64,000 bases of DNA from Photobacterium gaetbulicola Gung47 (GTDB taxonomy: Bacteria; Pseudomonadota; Gammaproteobacteria; Enterobacterales; Vibrionaceae): positions 248,001 to 312,000 of the forward strand of contig CP005973.1 in assembly GCA_000940995.1 (NCBI GenBank), in the 5' to 3' direction. The notes under the pieces were generated by a model. The model ran no database searches, had not been told where the DNA came from, and worked only from the letters and a program-made list of their open reading frames with translations. Shown piece after piece: positions 17,581 to 26,170 of the stretch. A program made the position numbers and the translations under genes. Numbering within the stretch: position 1 is the first letter of the stretch; every line of letters starts with the position of its first letter.

Positions 17581-17961
17581 TCTAGTGGAGCAATTGTGCG
17601 TGTATTGGAGGGGAGAGGGGAATGTCATAATTATGATGTATGTCTGCTTTTTCCTCTTCTTCTTGCTGAAAAGTGAGACTTTTTCGACGTTTTCTGTGGC
17701 TTACATCCACTTTCCGAGTAAACACTGGCTCGTATTGATCGCTGAAAGAAGTAAATGTTAACTTTGTCACAAGGTGTTCTGTAGAAACGTTTATACTTCT
17801 GTGGTTGTTGATGAGGAGTACAGTGCGGCTTGCTGGCAAAGTATCGTTTGTAGTTGAAGGTAGGATACTTTGGTTAATTAAATCATTAGGTTATCCGAAT
17901 AAAACGGAAGTGTAGCGGGAGTTATTCAAGGATAGCAAAGAAATATAAAGGATAGTGCACA
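17581..17961. other. Divergent control region of truncated and SGSH-like sulfatases
   Basis: 381 bases without a credible gene. It carries the operator at 17782-17795 for the plus-strand sulfatase, and the minus-strand operator sits at its left edge. Confidence 0.6.
17782..17795 (+). promoter_or_regulatory. LacI-type operator before SGSH-like sulfatase
   Basis: Reads TAGAAACGTTTATA with core 17785-17792, about 170 bases before the sulfatase start. Confidence 0.65.
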
Positions 17962-19485
17962 ATGGTTGCCACGAAAAAAAATGCTTTAACCACCGCAATG
18001 CTGATGCTGTTTTCGGTGGCTTCTGCGCCATCGATGTCAGCTCAACCAGCTCGGGTTGGAACGGCTGCGCCGAATATCTTGCTGATCACTGCAGATGACA
18101 TGGATTATGGATCATTGGGTGTGACAGGCTCTACCGTACCTGAGATTTCCCCCAATCTGGACCGTTTGGCCAGCCAGGGGATCCGCTTCAACAATGCTTT
18201 TGTAACAGTTTCTGTTTGTGAACCATCACGGGGGGTGATAGCGACAGGGCGCTATATTCAAAGCAGTGGGATCGTCGGATTCTACCCAACCACCCAGGAA
18301 ATTCCCACTTTGGCCGAGGAGCTCAAGGATAATGGATATACCGTAGGTATTCTGGGCAAGGTCAATCACTCGACACCGAAATACGTTGATGATTATGTCT
18401 GGGACTACAGTAAGGACAAGGCTGAAATAGGCAGTGGCCGAGGGCCGAAATTGTACCGTAAACACCTGTCGGCATTCATCGATTCTGCAAAGGCGAACAA
18501 CAAGCCTTTCTTTATGATGGCAAACTCTCACGATCCCCACCGTCCTTATTTTGTCGACAGCCCTAACTATGAACGCAACGGAAAGCAGAGGCCTTCAAGG
18601 ATCTATCAGCCTGATGAAATACAGGTCCCCAGCTTTCTTCCTGATCTCCCCGAGGCGCGGGTTGAGTTGGCCCAGTATTTCAGTTCCGTGAAGCGATTAG
18701 ATGACACTGTGGGCGAAATGATGTCAGTGTTAGATGAAAAAGGGGTGAGCGATAACACCATTGTTCTGTTCTTGTCGGATAACGGTATTGCATCACCGTT
18801 CGCAAAATCCAATGTCTACCGCAATAGCAACCATACGCCATTCTTTGTCCGGTGGCCGGATAAAATCGATGCGTCAGTAGACGATGAACACTTTATTTCG
18901 ATGGTGGATTTAATGCCGACCTTGCTCGATGCTGCGGGTATCGAGATCCCTGATTCGCTAGATGGCCGAAGCTTCTTGCCATTATTACAAGGCGATTCCC
19001 AGGCAGATCGTGACTATGTTTTTACTCAGTATCACGAAAATGCTGGTGGTCGGGTTTTCCCGATGGCGGCAGTGCAAAATTCAGACTGGCTGTATATCTT
19101 CAACCCTTGGGCTGTTGGGGGCCGGGTTTACAAAACATCGGCGAACAACAGCGATACATTTAAAGCCATGAAGAAGTTGGCTTCGGATAATCCTGAAATC
19201 AAAGAACGGGTCGATTTTTTCCTCAATCGTACTGTGACCGAATTGTATGATTTGCGCACCGATCCAGATGCAACAAACAATCTGGCAGGCAAAAGCGAGT
19301 TCAAAGAACAGCAAATGAAAATAGCAGAAATGATGCGACAGCATATGGAACAATATCATGATCCCCTGTTAGAGCTGTTCCAAAAACGTGAAGATAACGA
19401 TTTCTTGGTAAGCCGCACCGCAGAGTTACAGGCTGAAACAAGGCAGAGAAAGAAAATCCACCGCCAACTGAGTGGCGGAAAATAA
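17962..19485 (+). CDS. Secreted sulfatase, N-sulfoglucosamine sulfohydrolase-like
   Basis: 507 residues; signal peptide to about S-A-Q (residue 28). T-A-D-D-M-D-Y (Asp45-Asp46) binds metal and the formylglycine motif is C86-E-P-S-R. G-I-L-G-K-V-N-H and S-H-D-P-H-R-P-Y-F match the layout of heparan N-sulfatase-type (SGSH-like) sulfatases rather than the other sulfatases here. L-S-D-N-G completes the site. The C-terminus is Lys/Gln-rich and lacks a membrane anchor. It is expressed alone from an operator-bearing promoter. Its presence adds a different sulfate position, perhaps an N- or 2/6-O-sulfate of an amino sugar, to what the locus can remove; that is inference from the subfamily. Confidence 0.9.
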   Translation: MVATKKNALTTAMLMLFSVASAPSMSAQPARVGTAAPNILLITADDMDYGSLGVTGSTVPEISPNLDRLASQGIRFNNAFVTVSVCEPSRGVIATGRYIQSSGIVGFYPTTQEIPTLAEELKDNGYTVGILGKVNHSTPKYVDDYVWDYSKDKAEIGSGRGPKLYRKHLSAFIDSAKANNKPFFMMANSHDPHRPYFVDSPNYERNGKQRPSRIYQPDEIQVPSFLPDLPEARVELAQYFSSVKRLDDTVGEMMSVLDEKGVSDNTIVLFLSDNGIASPFAKSNVYRNSNHTPFFVRWPDKIDASVDDEHFISMVDLMPTLLDAAGIEIPDSLDGRSFLPLLQGDSQADRDYVFTQYHENAGGRVFPMAAVQNSDWLYIFNPWAVGGRVYKTSANNSDTFKAMKKLASDNPEIKERVDFFLNRTVTELYDLRTDPDATNNLAGKSEFKEQQMKIAEMMRQHMEQYHDPLLELFQKREDNDFLVSRTAELQAETRQRKKIHRQLSGGK

Positions 19486-19637
19486 GTCATCAATAAATGA
19501 TAATTGCAGTGGCCGAAAGAGCAGCAGTGAATAACTGCTGCTCTTTTTATTTGTTGCTTGATCGCTGCTCTAGTATGGTGAAGGCTTACTGTGAGCTAAA
19601 GATCATCCCTGTTATTAACATAACGAAGGAATTTGGT

Positions 19638-20072
19638 ATGTCCGAATGTTGCTCCAAATCTAATTGCACGGACTCTTTCTCTAAAAAGCATGTTTGTCCG
19701 TTAAACGGAAAGCAATACAACGTGGTCTCCCCTGAAACCATCAAGCATCATATTAAGTCTCCTTGGATGTGGCGGCCTAAGAACCAGGGATATTATTTCT
19801 GCTCCGATCCAGATTGCCCTGTGGTGTATTTTGGCCAGGACGGTTCGGTAATCGAAGTTGGCTCGGTGCGTAATAAAGTGGGTATCAAATCATTATCCAG
19901 CAATGCCTTAGTATGTTATTGCTACGGCATTACGAGAGAAGACATTCAGGATGAGCCCCGAATACGTGAGTTCGTGATCCAAGAGAAAAAGAGTGGAAAT
20001 TGTTCATGCAAGGCTAGAAACCCATCAGGTAAATGTTGCCTGGCGGACTTTCCTAAAAAGGCCGGTCGCTAG
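19638..20072 (+). CDS. CopZ-type zinc/[2Fe-2S] domain protein
   Basis: 144 residues from the ATG at 19638 (AAGGA seven bases upstream); longer frames have no Shine-Dalgarno. It starts with C-C-S-K-S-N-C, then C-P-L-N-G-K and a Y-F-C-S-D-P-D-C-P-V-V-Y-F zinc motif, then V-C-Y-C-Y-G-I-T and a late C-S-C...C-C segment of four Cys. This matches the N-terminal redox domain of Archaeoglobus-type CopZ (one Zn and one 2Fe-2S cluster) but without the copper-binding HMA domain. Stand-alone forms are thought to help copper or sulfur redox handling; the exact role is unknown. It follows the sulfatase but has no operator. Confidence 0.75.
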   Translation: MSECCSKSNCTDSFSKKHVCPLNGKQYNVVSPETIKHHIKSPWMWRPKNQGYYFCSDPDCPVVYFGQDGSVIEVGSVRNKVGIKSLSSNALVCYCYGITREDIQDEPRIREFVIQEKKSGNCSCKARNPSGKCCLADFPKKAGR

Positions 20073-20073
20073 C

Positions 20074-20166
20074 CTCGCACTACTCCTGGAAGACCCGTTT
20101 GGCAACCTGTTCGAGCTTTATTCGCACTCATACGAAGATACTTACGCATCTGATTACGAGCAATAG
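20074..20166 (+). pseudogene. Glyoxalase/VOC-family C-terminal remnant
   Basis: Directly after the CopZ-like stop, one frame reads L-E-D-P-F-G-N-L-F-E-L-Y-S-H-S-Y-E and ends at TAG 20164-20166. D-P-x-G-N-x-x-E-L is the metal-ligand Glu motif at the C-terminus of vicinal oxygen chelate (glyoxalase/dioxygenase) proteins. No start codon or N-terminal part exists, so this is a leftover from a deletion. Confidence 0.7.
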
Positions 20167-20198
20167 TGCTCTTAGTCATTAAGACGAAGTTAATTATC

Positions 20199-20225
20199 AG
20201 GACTGGTCGAAATACCAGTCCTTTT
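20199..20225 (+). terminator. Intrinsic terminator
   Basis: AGGACTGGT and ACCAGTCCT form a nine-bp stem around CGAAAT, followed by TTTT. It probably served the lost VOC gene and now ends the CopZ-like transcript. Confidence 0.85.
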
Positions 20226-20439
20226 CGCGTTTTAATCTAAGTTAGACAAACCGCTTTACGGCAAACGCTATAGCCTCAGTATGCGCTTCAATATACAGCG
20301 AGTAAGTAATGGGCTGAGGTGAGTCAGTGATTTAGTTAAATGAGCATTCCAGCGAATATTTAAGGTATAGGAAATTGCGATAGGCAAATTACAATACCTG
20401 CTCTTGAATTTTGCTTAACTCAATAACGAAGAGACGAAA

Positions 20440-20473
20440 AAGGCGTTAGCAAATTCTACTCTGCTAACGCCTT
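20440..20473 (-). terminator. Intrinsic terminator (can work both ways)
   Basis: AAGGCGTTAGCA and TGCTAACGCCTT form a perfect 12-bp stem with A/T tracts on both sides, 58 bases beyond the stop of the minus-strand gene at 20531. Confidence 0.85.
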
Positions 20474-20530
20474 AAATAAATAGAACATCATGTTATGCTA
20501 GATGAACATGTTCAAGTTTAGTGATGATGC

Positions 20531-20905
20531 TTAATCAATGTCACAATCAGTACAACTTTGTAGTGCAATTTCGTGCTCAAAGACTGCTGTCTCGTTACCT
20601 TCGGCCAGTAGCTCTGCAATTTCATCTGCTACTTCTTGCTCATCTTCCGCTTCAACCTGATTCGCGAGTTCCTCTTCTGAGTAGCCGTAGAAATTTAGCA
20701 ATAAGTAATCACGCGCTTCGTCCTTGGTACAAGTCACGTTCACCGAAAGATCTGGTTCAACGTTGCCTTGCGCGATAATCTCAGCCAGTTGCGCTAGGAC
20801 ATCCTCTTTCATCGCGGCCGTTAACCAGCCAAGATCAGTGCTTACTTTGGTTTTTTTACAGTTAAAACAAGGAAGTTGGTGAAAGTAATATTGAAAATCA
20901 GTCAT
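20531..20905 (-). CDS. Acidic hypothetical protein with C-x-x-C ends
   Basis: 124 residues from the ATG at 20905. A longer in-frame start at 20959 exists, but the family-like start with Y-Y-F-H-Q-L-P-C-F-N-C is more natural. C-F-N-C near the N-terminus and C-T-D-C near the C-terminus could form one metal site. Between them is a very acidic helical stretch (E-E-E-L-A-N-Q-V-E-A-E-D-E-Q). No signal peptide. It is a single gene with its own terminator. I do not recognise the family. Confidence 0.6.
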   Translation of the reverse strand: MTDFQYYFHQLPCFNCKKTKVSTDLGWLTAAMKEDVLAQLAEIIAQGNVEPDLSVNVTCTKDEARDYLLLNFYGYSEEELANQVEAEDEQEVADEIAELLAEGNETAVFEHEIALQSCTDCDID

Positions 20906-21296
20906 AGGTGTTTTCTTCTTTGTGTGTCGTATAGCAAGATTATGCGCATTTTCTAGCAAAATACTATCTCAATAGACATTGAAAACTGGATTACCACGGA
21001 TGATGTTGGTGTATGCAATGTAGTACGAGGTAATGCAGTTTACTTAGCGAATACGATTAGCCTGGTTGTTTTGGGTTTAGTGAAGTGATAGAGCTATCGA
21101 CGTTAAAAACTTTGCGGCCAAAATTTGTCAGGGGAAATTTACCCATAACGTTCAGCAGAAACAGTCCCCAAGTTTTGTTGATAACGCCTATGAACCCAAG
21201 AGTTGCAGGTCGGTATAACTTCTAAACTTAGACCCAAATGTGGATAACAGTTACTGCTTTTTACGCTATGTTTGTCCAGGGTAAGGGGGATGGTTC
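20906..21296. other. Intergenic region, no gene seen
   Basis: 391 bases between divergent genes. No open frame, repeat or clear hairpin supports a feature beyond the two promoters it must contain. Confidence 0.5.
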
Positions 21297-21680
21297 ATGA
21301 TTTATCGGATGCTTGCAGACCTTGTCGTAATACTGCACCTTTTATTTATCATCTTTGCGTTGCTCGGAGGCTCGCTGGTGCTATGGCGTGGCTATATGCT
21401 ACTGGTTCATGTTCCGGCAGCGCTATGGGTTGCTGTGATCAGTTTCAAAGGCTGGATCTGCCCTCTAACGCCATTGGAAAATCAATTGAGGCAAGCGGCA
21501 GGTGGCGAAGGTTATCCGGGAGGATTTGTCGAGCACTATATCATTCCTGTGATTTACCCGGTTGGATTACGTTTTGATGTTCAGTTTCTGCTGGGGATGG
21601 TGGCTATAGGGATCAATATCGTTATTTATGCGCTCGTATATTACTGGTGCAAGCTCAGGCATGACAGGTGGCGGGAATGA
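21297..21680 (+). CDS. DUF2784 membrane protein
   Basis: 127 residues with three hydrophobic segments (about 8-28, 35-55, 95-118). The conserved DUF2784 core W-I-C-P-L-T-P-L-E-N is followed by the G-G-E-G-Y-P-G-G-F-V-E-H-Y pattern and I-Y-P. Inner-membrane protein of unknown function. It overlaps the next gene by the four bases ATGA, which indicates translational coupling with the hydrolase. Confidence 0.85.
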   Translation: MIYRMLADLVVILHLLFIIFALLGGSLVLWRGYMLLVHVPAALWVAVISFKGWICPLTPLENQLRQAAGGEGYPGGFVEHYIIPVIYPVGLRFDVQFLLGMVAIGINIVIYALVYYWCKLRHDRWRE

Positions 21681-22432
21681 AATGCATATTGGTTACCTTA
21701 GTGGTGTTCTACGCACTTTTTGCTCTTACTTTTTGTTCCCTGCAACGTCAGTTTCTCTATTATCCCCAGCCTGCCAGTGACGCTTATGGTGAGATGAATA
21801 TCAGCTTTGTTGTTGATGGGGAAGAGCTTTTAGGGTGGGTGCTTAATGAGGGGCAACCTGAGGCGTTAATTTATTACGGTGGGAACGCAGAAAGTATTGA
21901 AGCCAATATTCCATTGTTCAGGGCGGTAATTCCGAATCATACCATTTATCTGATCCCTTACCGAGGTTATGGAAACAACATAGGTACGCCTACAGAGAAG
22001 GTCTTATATAGTGATGCTGTACAGATCTTTAAGTCAGTGAAAAGTAAACATGATTCAGTATCCCTGATGGGTAGGAGTCTTGGTTCAGGTATTGCCACAT
22101 ATGTGGCGGCTAATCGGCAAGTGGACAAGCTTATCTTGGTGACCCCATTTGATAGCATTGAAAATGTCGCAAAAGATATCTATTGGATGTTCCCCGTTTC
22201 CTTGGTGATCAAAGACAGATACCGATCTGCAGATAGGGTGAAAGATATTACGGCTCAAACCTATATCTTTATTGCAGGGGAGGATAGGGTGATCCACAGG
22301 TCGAGAACCGATCAGCTCATCGATGAATTTGGCGATCAGTTGGTAGAGGTGGTTGTCATTACGGGGGCTGGTCATAATACTATTTCGCAATTTCCAGCCT
22401 ACGTGTCAGGGCTGAAGCGGGCATTGGATTAG
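21677..22432 (+). CDS. Membrane-anchored alpha/beta hydrolase
   Basis: 251 residues from the ATG at 21677, inside the ATGA overlap with DUF2784; a GTG at 21668 is possible but less likely. A hydrophobic N-terminal segment (residues 1-20) anchors it. The nucleophile elbow is G-R-S-L-G (Ser), an E-D/R acid region follows near I-A-G-E-D, and G-A-G-H-N near the end supplies His. It resembles the Bem46/YfhR-type serine hydrolases. Substrate unknown. The two-gene operon suggests a shared membrane-lipid or envelope task. Confidence 0.8.
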   Translation: MKCILVTLVVFYALFALTFCSLQRQFLYYPQPASDAYGEMNISFVVDGEELLGWVLNEGQPEALIYYGGNAESIEANIPLFRAVIPNHTIYLIPYRGYGNNIGTPTEKVLYSDAVQIFKSVKSKHDSVSLMGRSLGSGIATYVAANRQVDKLILVTPFDSIENVAKDIYWMFPVSLVIKDRYRSADRVKDITAQTYIFIAGEDRVIHRSRTDQLIDEFGDQLVEVVVITGAGHNTISQFPAYVSGLKRALD

Positions 22433-22497
22433 CTCATCCCACCCCCCAGAGCCAACTCAAAAGAGCGTTGGTCCTGTGGGTGGGAAATGGTTAAGAC

Positions 22498-23988
22498 TTA
22501 CTCTGTTACCGTATCTGGAGAATGGGTAGGCATTACGACTTTGATGTCGGCTAGGCCATATTTGAACTCAGCTAGGTTAGAATAAACGGGCGCTTCATCC
22601 GGACCGCCCTGTTGTATATGGGTTACCAATTTCTCAACATACTGCAAAGCATTGAAGCTCACGGCACCGTTTATATTGGTGAAGAAATCTTTGATTGGTA
22701 GCTCAATATCAGATGCTTGCCCCTTGTTTACCCCTGCCTTTGTCAGGTTAAAAAAGACAGATTCCGAGCTCGGATAACCACCTGTGGTCTCGCCAGTCGC
22801 ATTGACTATTGGGGTTTCCATTTTTATGACTAGATAGGTGTCAGCCCCTGCTGGTAGGTCGATGGCATTGGTTGGCATGAAGTACTTCAGTTGCAGTGTG
22901 CCATCCATATAGTGGCTGAGATCTAAACGAGAAACGGCCATGTCCTGGAGGTTTTTTGCCAAATCGATGGCAAATATGAGCAGGCTGCGACTGCTTGGAT
23001 CCCAATTGTTGGCGGCGGTGTAATGAATGCCATTATAACGGATTGTACCCTCGTCGGTTGAATTGCCGGGGTTTAGCTGAATGGCTTTACCACGAGTTGT
23101 GCTGATTGTTTTCGTTTGCCCTTCTTGCACCCATGCTGAGCCGCGGTAAATACTTTGTGCTAGCACTGAAGTATCTTCAGTGAGAACAATCGAGTCACCA
23201 TTATTTAAACAGCCCTGTACGTTATTCGAGCCAGGTTTTTCTGTGATGGAGTTGGCGATGATACGGGCATCACTGAATTCATAACCAATCGACCCGGATG
23301 TTTCCAGTGACATTGCCACGTCGACAGCGTTGATATCTAAGCCTTGCTCCTCGAAGCAGGTGAGCGGAACACGTATCAACTGCGATTGTTCTGCATTGAT
23401 TGAAGCAGATACTGCACTGGTAATATCGATAGTTGCCTTTGTTTCACCGGATGCCATAGTGAGTGAAACAGTATTTAGTTCATCAGCGGTATTGAGCACA
23501 TCGAAATTGTTGGTTTTAACTTTAAATTGGAGTGTGCCGTTCTTGTTTTCATTACCGTTGGCGGCATTGATATCATATCCCTTACCATCTGAGGAAAAGA
23601 CAATGGCGGCTTTGTCGTCGGTAATTGAAACGGTTAGCGGTTCCTTGATGGCTGTTTCGCCTGCTACGGTGATATTACCGTGTACTATGTTGTTATCGCC
23701 ACTGACAGCCAGGGCGTTGTCGTCCTTATCGATAAGGTAAATAGCGTATGGACTTGTAGCTTCTTGATCCGGAGCATCTGGATAATATATAGCGACTTCT
23801 CTTGGAAGTTTGAGATCCTCGTCATTACCACTTCCATTATCCCCTCCGCTATTGTCTCCGCCGTCGTCTGGGTTGGTGACTTCGCCACTATTGCCGCTAC
23901 CATTACTGTCTTTAGCGTCTTCGACACAACCCGATAGGCTGAGGATTGCCGCGGTTAAAAGCGCCAAGTATTTCATTTTAACTTCCAT
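22498..23988 (-). CDS. Surface-type lipoprotein with ExoP-like features (paralogue)
   Basis: 496 residues; the ATG at 23988 has AGGAG seven bases upstream. Lipobox L-S-G-C at residues 18-21, then a low-complexity Asn/Gly/Asp linker of about 35 residues that would hold the domain away from the membrane. Residues ~140-270 carry the same pattern as the 4795 gene: L-T-M-A-S-G, I-R-V-P-L-T-C-F, L-D-I-N-A-V-D-V-A-M, V-Q-G-C. The C-terminal half shares D-L-S-H-Y-M, F-F-T and F-N-A-L-Q-Y-V-E-K-L. It is divergent from a KdgM porin. No catalytic motif is visible. A sugar-binding surface lipoprotein working with the porin is the best inference. Confidence 0.7.
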   Translation of the reverse strand: MEVKMKYLALLTAAILSLSGCVEDAKDSNGSGNSGEVTNPDDGGDNSGGDNGSGNDEDLKLPREVAIYYPDAPDQEATSPYAIYLIDKDDNALAVSGDNNIVHGNITVAGETAIKEPLTVSITDDKAAIVFSSDGKGYDINAANGNENKNGTLQFKVKTNNFDVLNTADELNTVSLTMASGETKATIDITSAVSASINAEQSQLIRVPLTCFEEQGLDINAVDVAMSLETSGSIGYEFSDARIIANSITEKPGSNNVQGCLNNGDSIVLTEDTSVLAQSIYRGSAWVQEGQTKTISTTRGKAIQLNPGNSTDEGTIRYNGIHYTAANNWDPSSRSLLIFAIDLAKNLQDMAVSRLDLSHYMDGTLQLKYFMPTNAIDLPAGADTYLVIKMETPIVNATGETTGGYPSSESVFFNLTKAGVNKGQASDIELPIKDFFTNINGAVSFNALQYVEKLVTHIQQGGPDEAPVYSNLAEFKYGLADIKVVMPTHSPDTVTE

Positions 23989-24192
23989 ATTCTATCTCCT
24001 GTTAAATCGATGTAGGGGGATTTGCCTGCTGTAGCTTGGTGCCATTCTTTTCATTCTTTCTTGGAATAATTTGGAAAAGCTATCCCTTAACGCTTTTTGG
24101 GATGTATTGTTTGGTTGCTTGAGTTCGCTGTTTTCCCGCCTGGCTTTGCTAAAAAATACTATTTACTTCCATTTCGTTTACTTAGTTACAAG

Positions 24193-24206
24193 TTGAAACG
24201 TTTCTA
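24193..24206 (-). promoter_or_regulatory. LacI-type operator before lipoprotein 2
   Basis: GAAACGTTTC perfect palindrome with core 24196-24203, about 200 bases upstream of the lipoprotein start. Confidence 0.6.
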
Positions 24207-24557
24207 TTCTGTTTGTTTGAAACATACTGCACTTGTGGCTGGGATACAACACAGCAAAGCGGTAAAGTGTGACCACTGAACACATTTTATTACATGGTGT
24301 GACATAAATCGTGTTACGTGCTGCGACCGTTGGTTGACATGCTTGGTCGTTTAGGAGGTAGGAAAGAAGCATAACTTACAGTGTAAATTCAAACTTTTCA
24401 TGATATTAACGGCCAAATAACAGAGTTTGATTGTGATGTGACTCATATAATGAGAATTTGGTTGCGAGGGGGATTTTGCTTTCAAGGCCAGTAATTACGC
24501 AGCCTTGTGGGGATTTACATTGATTTACATATGGTAATAGGTAGTTGTGAAGAGTGG

Positions 24558-24571
24558 TCGAAACGTTTATC
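24558..24571 (+). promoter_or_regulatory. LacI-type operator before porin 2
   Basis: Reads TCGAAACGTTTATC with core 24561-24568, identical over 14 bases to the site before the first porin. Confidence 0.65.
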
Positions 24572-24600
24572 CTTTTGCTTGTTTCTTACAAAGCTTGATA

Positions 24601-24609
24601 GGGGGGGGG
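24601..24609 (+). repeat. Nine-G homopolymer in porin leader
   Basis: Uninterrupted run of nine G between the operator and the porin start codon; runs of this length are prone to slippage. Confidence 0.8.
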
Positions 24610-24763
24610 CATTTAGCACTTTGGGCGATGGTGTTTTTGTTGCAAAGGATTTTGCCTTTATGAAGGCTTTGAAAGCACACATCGCAGTTCTAAATGATGG
24701 AATCAAGCTGTGATGATAATGCGTTTTAAAACTGGATATATACGCACTATAGATGGAATAACT

Positions 24764-25717
24764 ATGAATAAAATTATACCTATATTATTTGGTTCTCTGG
24801 TCTGTACCGGTTATGCCAACGCAGCAGATAACGGCGAGTTTCTCATCATGGAAGATGATGTCGATATCATTCGGAGAGTGCCTGAATACTCAACTTACAA
24901 TATACCCAAGAGAACCTCTTTCTTTACTGGTATGGAATACAATGAAACGGTTTCGGACTATTTCGCCAGAACAGAGAATATCAAGTATGTTGTTGCCGAT
25001 GGTTCGACAAGATTGCATGATAATTGGCGGATCCGCTATGTATTGAGTCAGATCCAAAATAAATCAGGCATTGAACAGGAAAGCAGTTACAAGAAGACGA
25101 ACTTCACCATTGCACCTCGCTACGAGCAATGGGTGAATCCTTGGTTTAGCTTTTTTGCAGAGCCGGTTTATGTCCATCAGTCTGATCCCGATGCAGGCCT
25201 GACCAACACAGAAATCAAGCTTCGTCCTGGCTTACAGTTTACCTATGGCAAGCATGGCCTGAACACAGTTTATACTTATAGCATGGTTGAGAAAGAAACT
25301 GAAAATGAAAATATCAACAAAGAGTTTGATACCTTTGAAGTAAAAGCCAACTACTTATATCGCTATGGTTCTAGATTGAATTTCGGGTTTGAGTTTACGC
25401 GTAATGGTTATGTTGATAATTCAGATCCTCAATTCCGTCGCCGGGCTTTTGCTGTTAAACCTTCTGTGCGTATCAAGCATTGGAAAGGTATTGTGACTGA
25501 AATCAGCACACCGTATAACTACAATGAAGCGGGAGTAAAGTTGAGTGGATCTGAAACGGTTAAAATCAACTTGAATAATAACTATCCCATTAATAAAAAT
25601 ATGAAACTTATTGCTAATTTTGGTTATTCCATAGTGAAGCTTCACGAAGCCGGAATTGACAAAGAAACTGATAAGAATGGATTTAATGCAAAACTAGGTT
25701 TCAACTTGTCATTCTAA
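24764..25717 (+). CDS. KdgM-type oligosaccharide porin (paralogue)
   Basis: 317 residues from the ATG at 24764 (GGAATAACT before it); earlier in-frame Met codons at 24710 would spoil the signal peptide, which ends at A-N-A-A (residue 20/21). It matches the first porin throughout: F-F-T-G-M-E-Y-N-E, I-A-P-R-Y-E-Q-W, F-A-E-P-V-Y, Y-L-Y-R-Y-G-S-R-L-N-F-G, G-Y-V-D-N-S-D-P-Q-F-R-R-R, and a terminal F-N-L-S-F ending in Phe. It should form an outer-membrane channel for anionic oligosaccharides. Divergent from the lipoprotein at 22498, with a terminator 90 bases downstream. Confidence 0.85.
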   Translation: MNKIIPILFGSLVCTGYANAADNGEFLIMEDDVDIIRRVPEYSTYNIPKRTSFFTGMEYNETVSDYFARTENIKYVVADGSTRLHDNWRIRYVLSQIQNKSGIEQESSYKKTNFTIAPRYEQWVNPWFSFFAEPVYVHQSDPDAGLTNTEIKLRPGLQFTYGKHGLNTVYTYSMVEKETENENINKEFDTFEVKANYLYRYGSRLNFGFEFTRNGYVDNSDPQFRRRAFAVKPSVRIKHWKGIVTEISTPYNYNEAGVKLSGSETVKINLNNNYPINKNMKLIANFGYSIVKLHEAGIDKETDKNGFNAKLGFNLSF

Positions 25718-25805
25718 ATAAAGGTGATTCAGCTGTAAACTTCATCGTTAACCTGATGCTTGAATGTTATTGGCTTGTGCACTACATCAATAGTTGCGAA
25801 TAGTT

Positions 25806-25842
25806 TATCCCCAACCAATGGAAGTTGCTTGGGGATAGTTTT
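25806..25842 (+). terminator. Intrinsic terminator of porin 2
   Basis: ATCCCCAA and TTGGGGAT pair with a long loop and are followed by AGTTTTTT. Confidence 0.75.
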
Positions 25843-25936
25843 TTCCGACTTTCACATCTTGCCTGCTGTAAAGCTCGAAAGTCTAGGGATCATATATATC
25901 AATACTTAAAATAATTAGACGTAATATTGACTGTTA

Positions 25937-26170
25937 TTAGTGAAAATGTTTATTGTTTTTCCTGTCGGAAGTAATTAAAAGACCACCGCAACCAGTCTTG
26001 CTCCAAATAATACCTTCTTCAACTTCATAGCCATCAAATAGTTGGCGTGCTCTATCTGTGGCCTGATGTATGTCATTAAATTCACCAAGTTGAATATTGA
26101 TGTATTGTCCGGTGGTGTTATTGGATAGCTCTTTTCCTGTCTCATCGAGGAATATAGCGATGTAATTCAT
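25937..26170 (-). CDS. Small hypothetical protein coupled to PadR
   Basis: 77 residues, no signal peptide or membrane segment, with one Cys in a T-G-C-G-G motif. Its ATG overlaps the PadR stop as ATGA, so it is translationally coupled to the regulator. It may be a partner or sensor for it. Family not recognised. Confidence 0.6.
   Translation of the reverse strand: MNYIAIFLDETGKELSNNTTGQYINIQLGEFNDIHQATDRARQLFDGYEVEEGIIWSKTGCGGLLITSDRKNNKHFH

Larger units (their letters stand above)
23989..24763. other. Long divergent control region, lipoprotein/porin pair 2
   Basis: 775 bases without a convincing gene. It contains operators at 24193-24206 and 24558-24571 and a run of nine G at 24601-24609. 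The lack of coding and the paired operators parallel the region at 6650-7186. Confidence 0.65.

Noticed and set aside
22438..22484. Hairpin between convergent hydrolase and lipoprotein genes as terminator
   Set aside because: CCCACC/GGTGGG and CCAAC/GTTGG can pair, but neither strand has a T tract.
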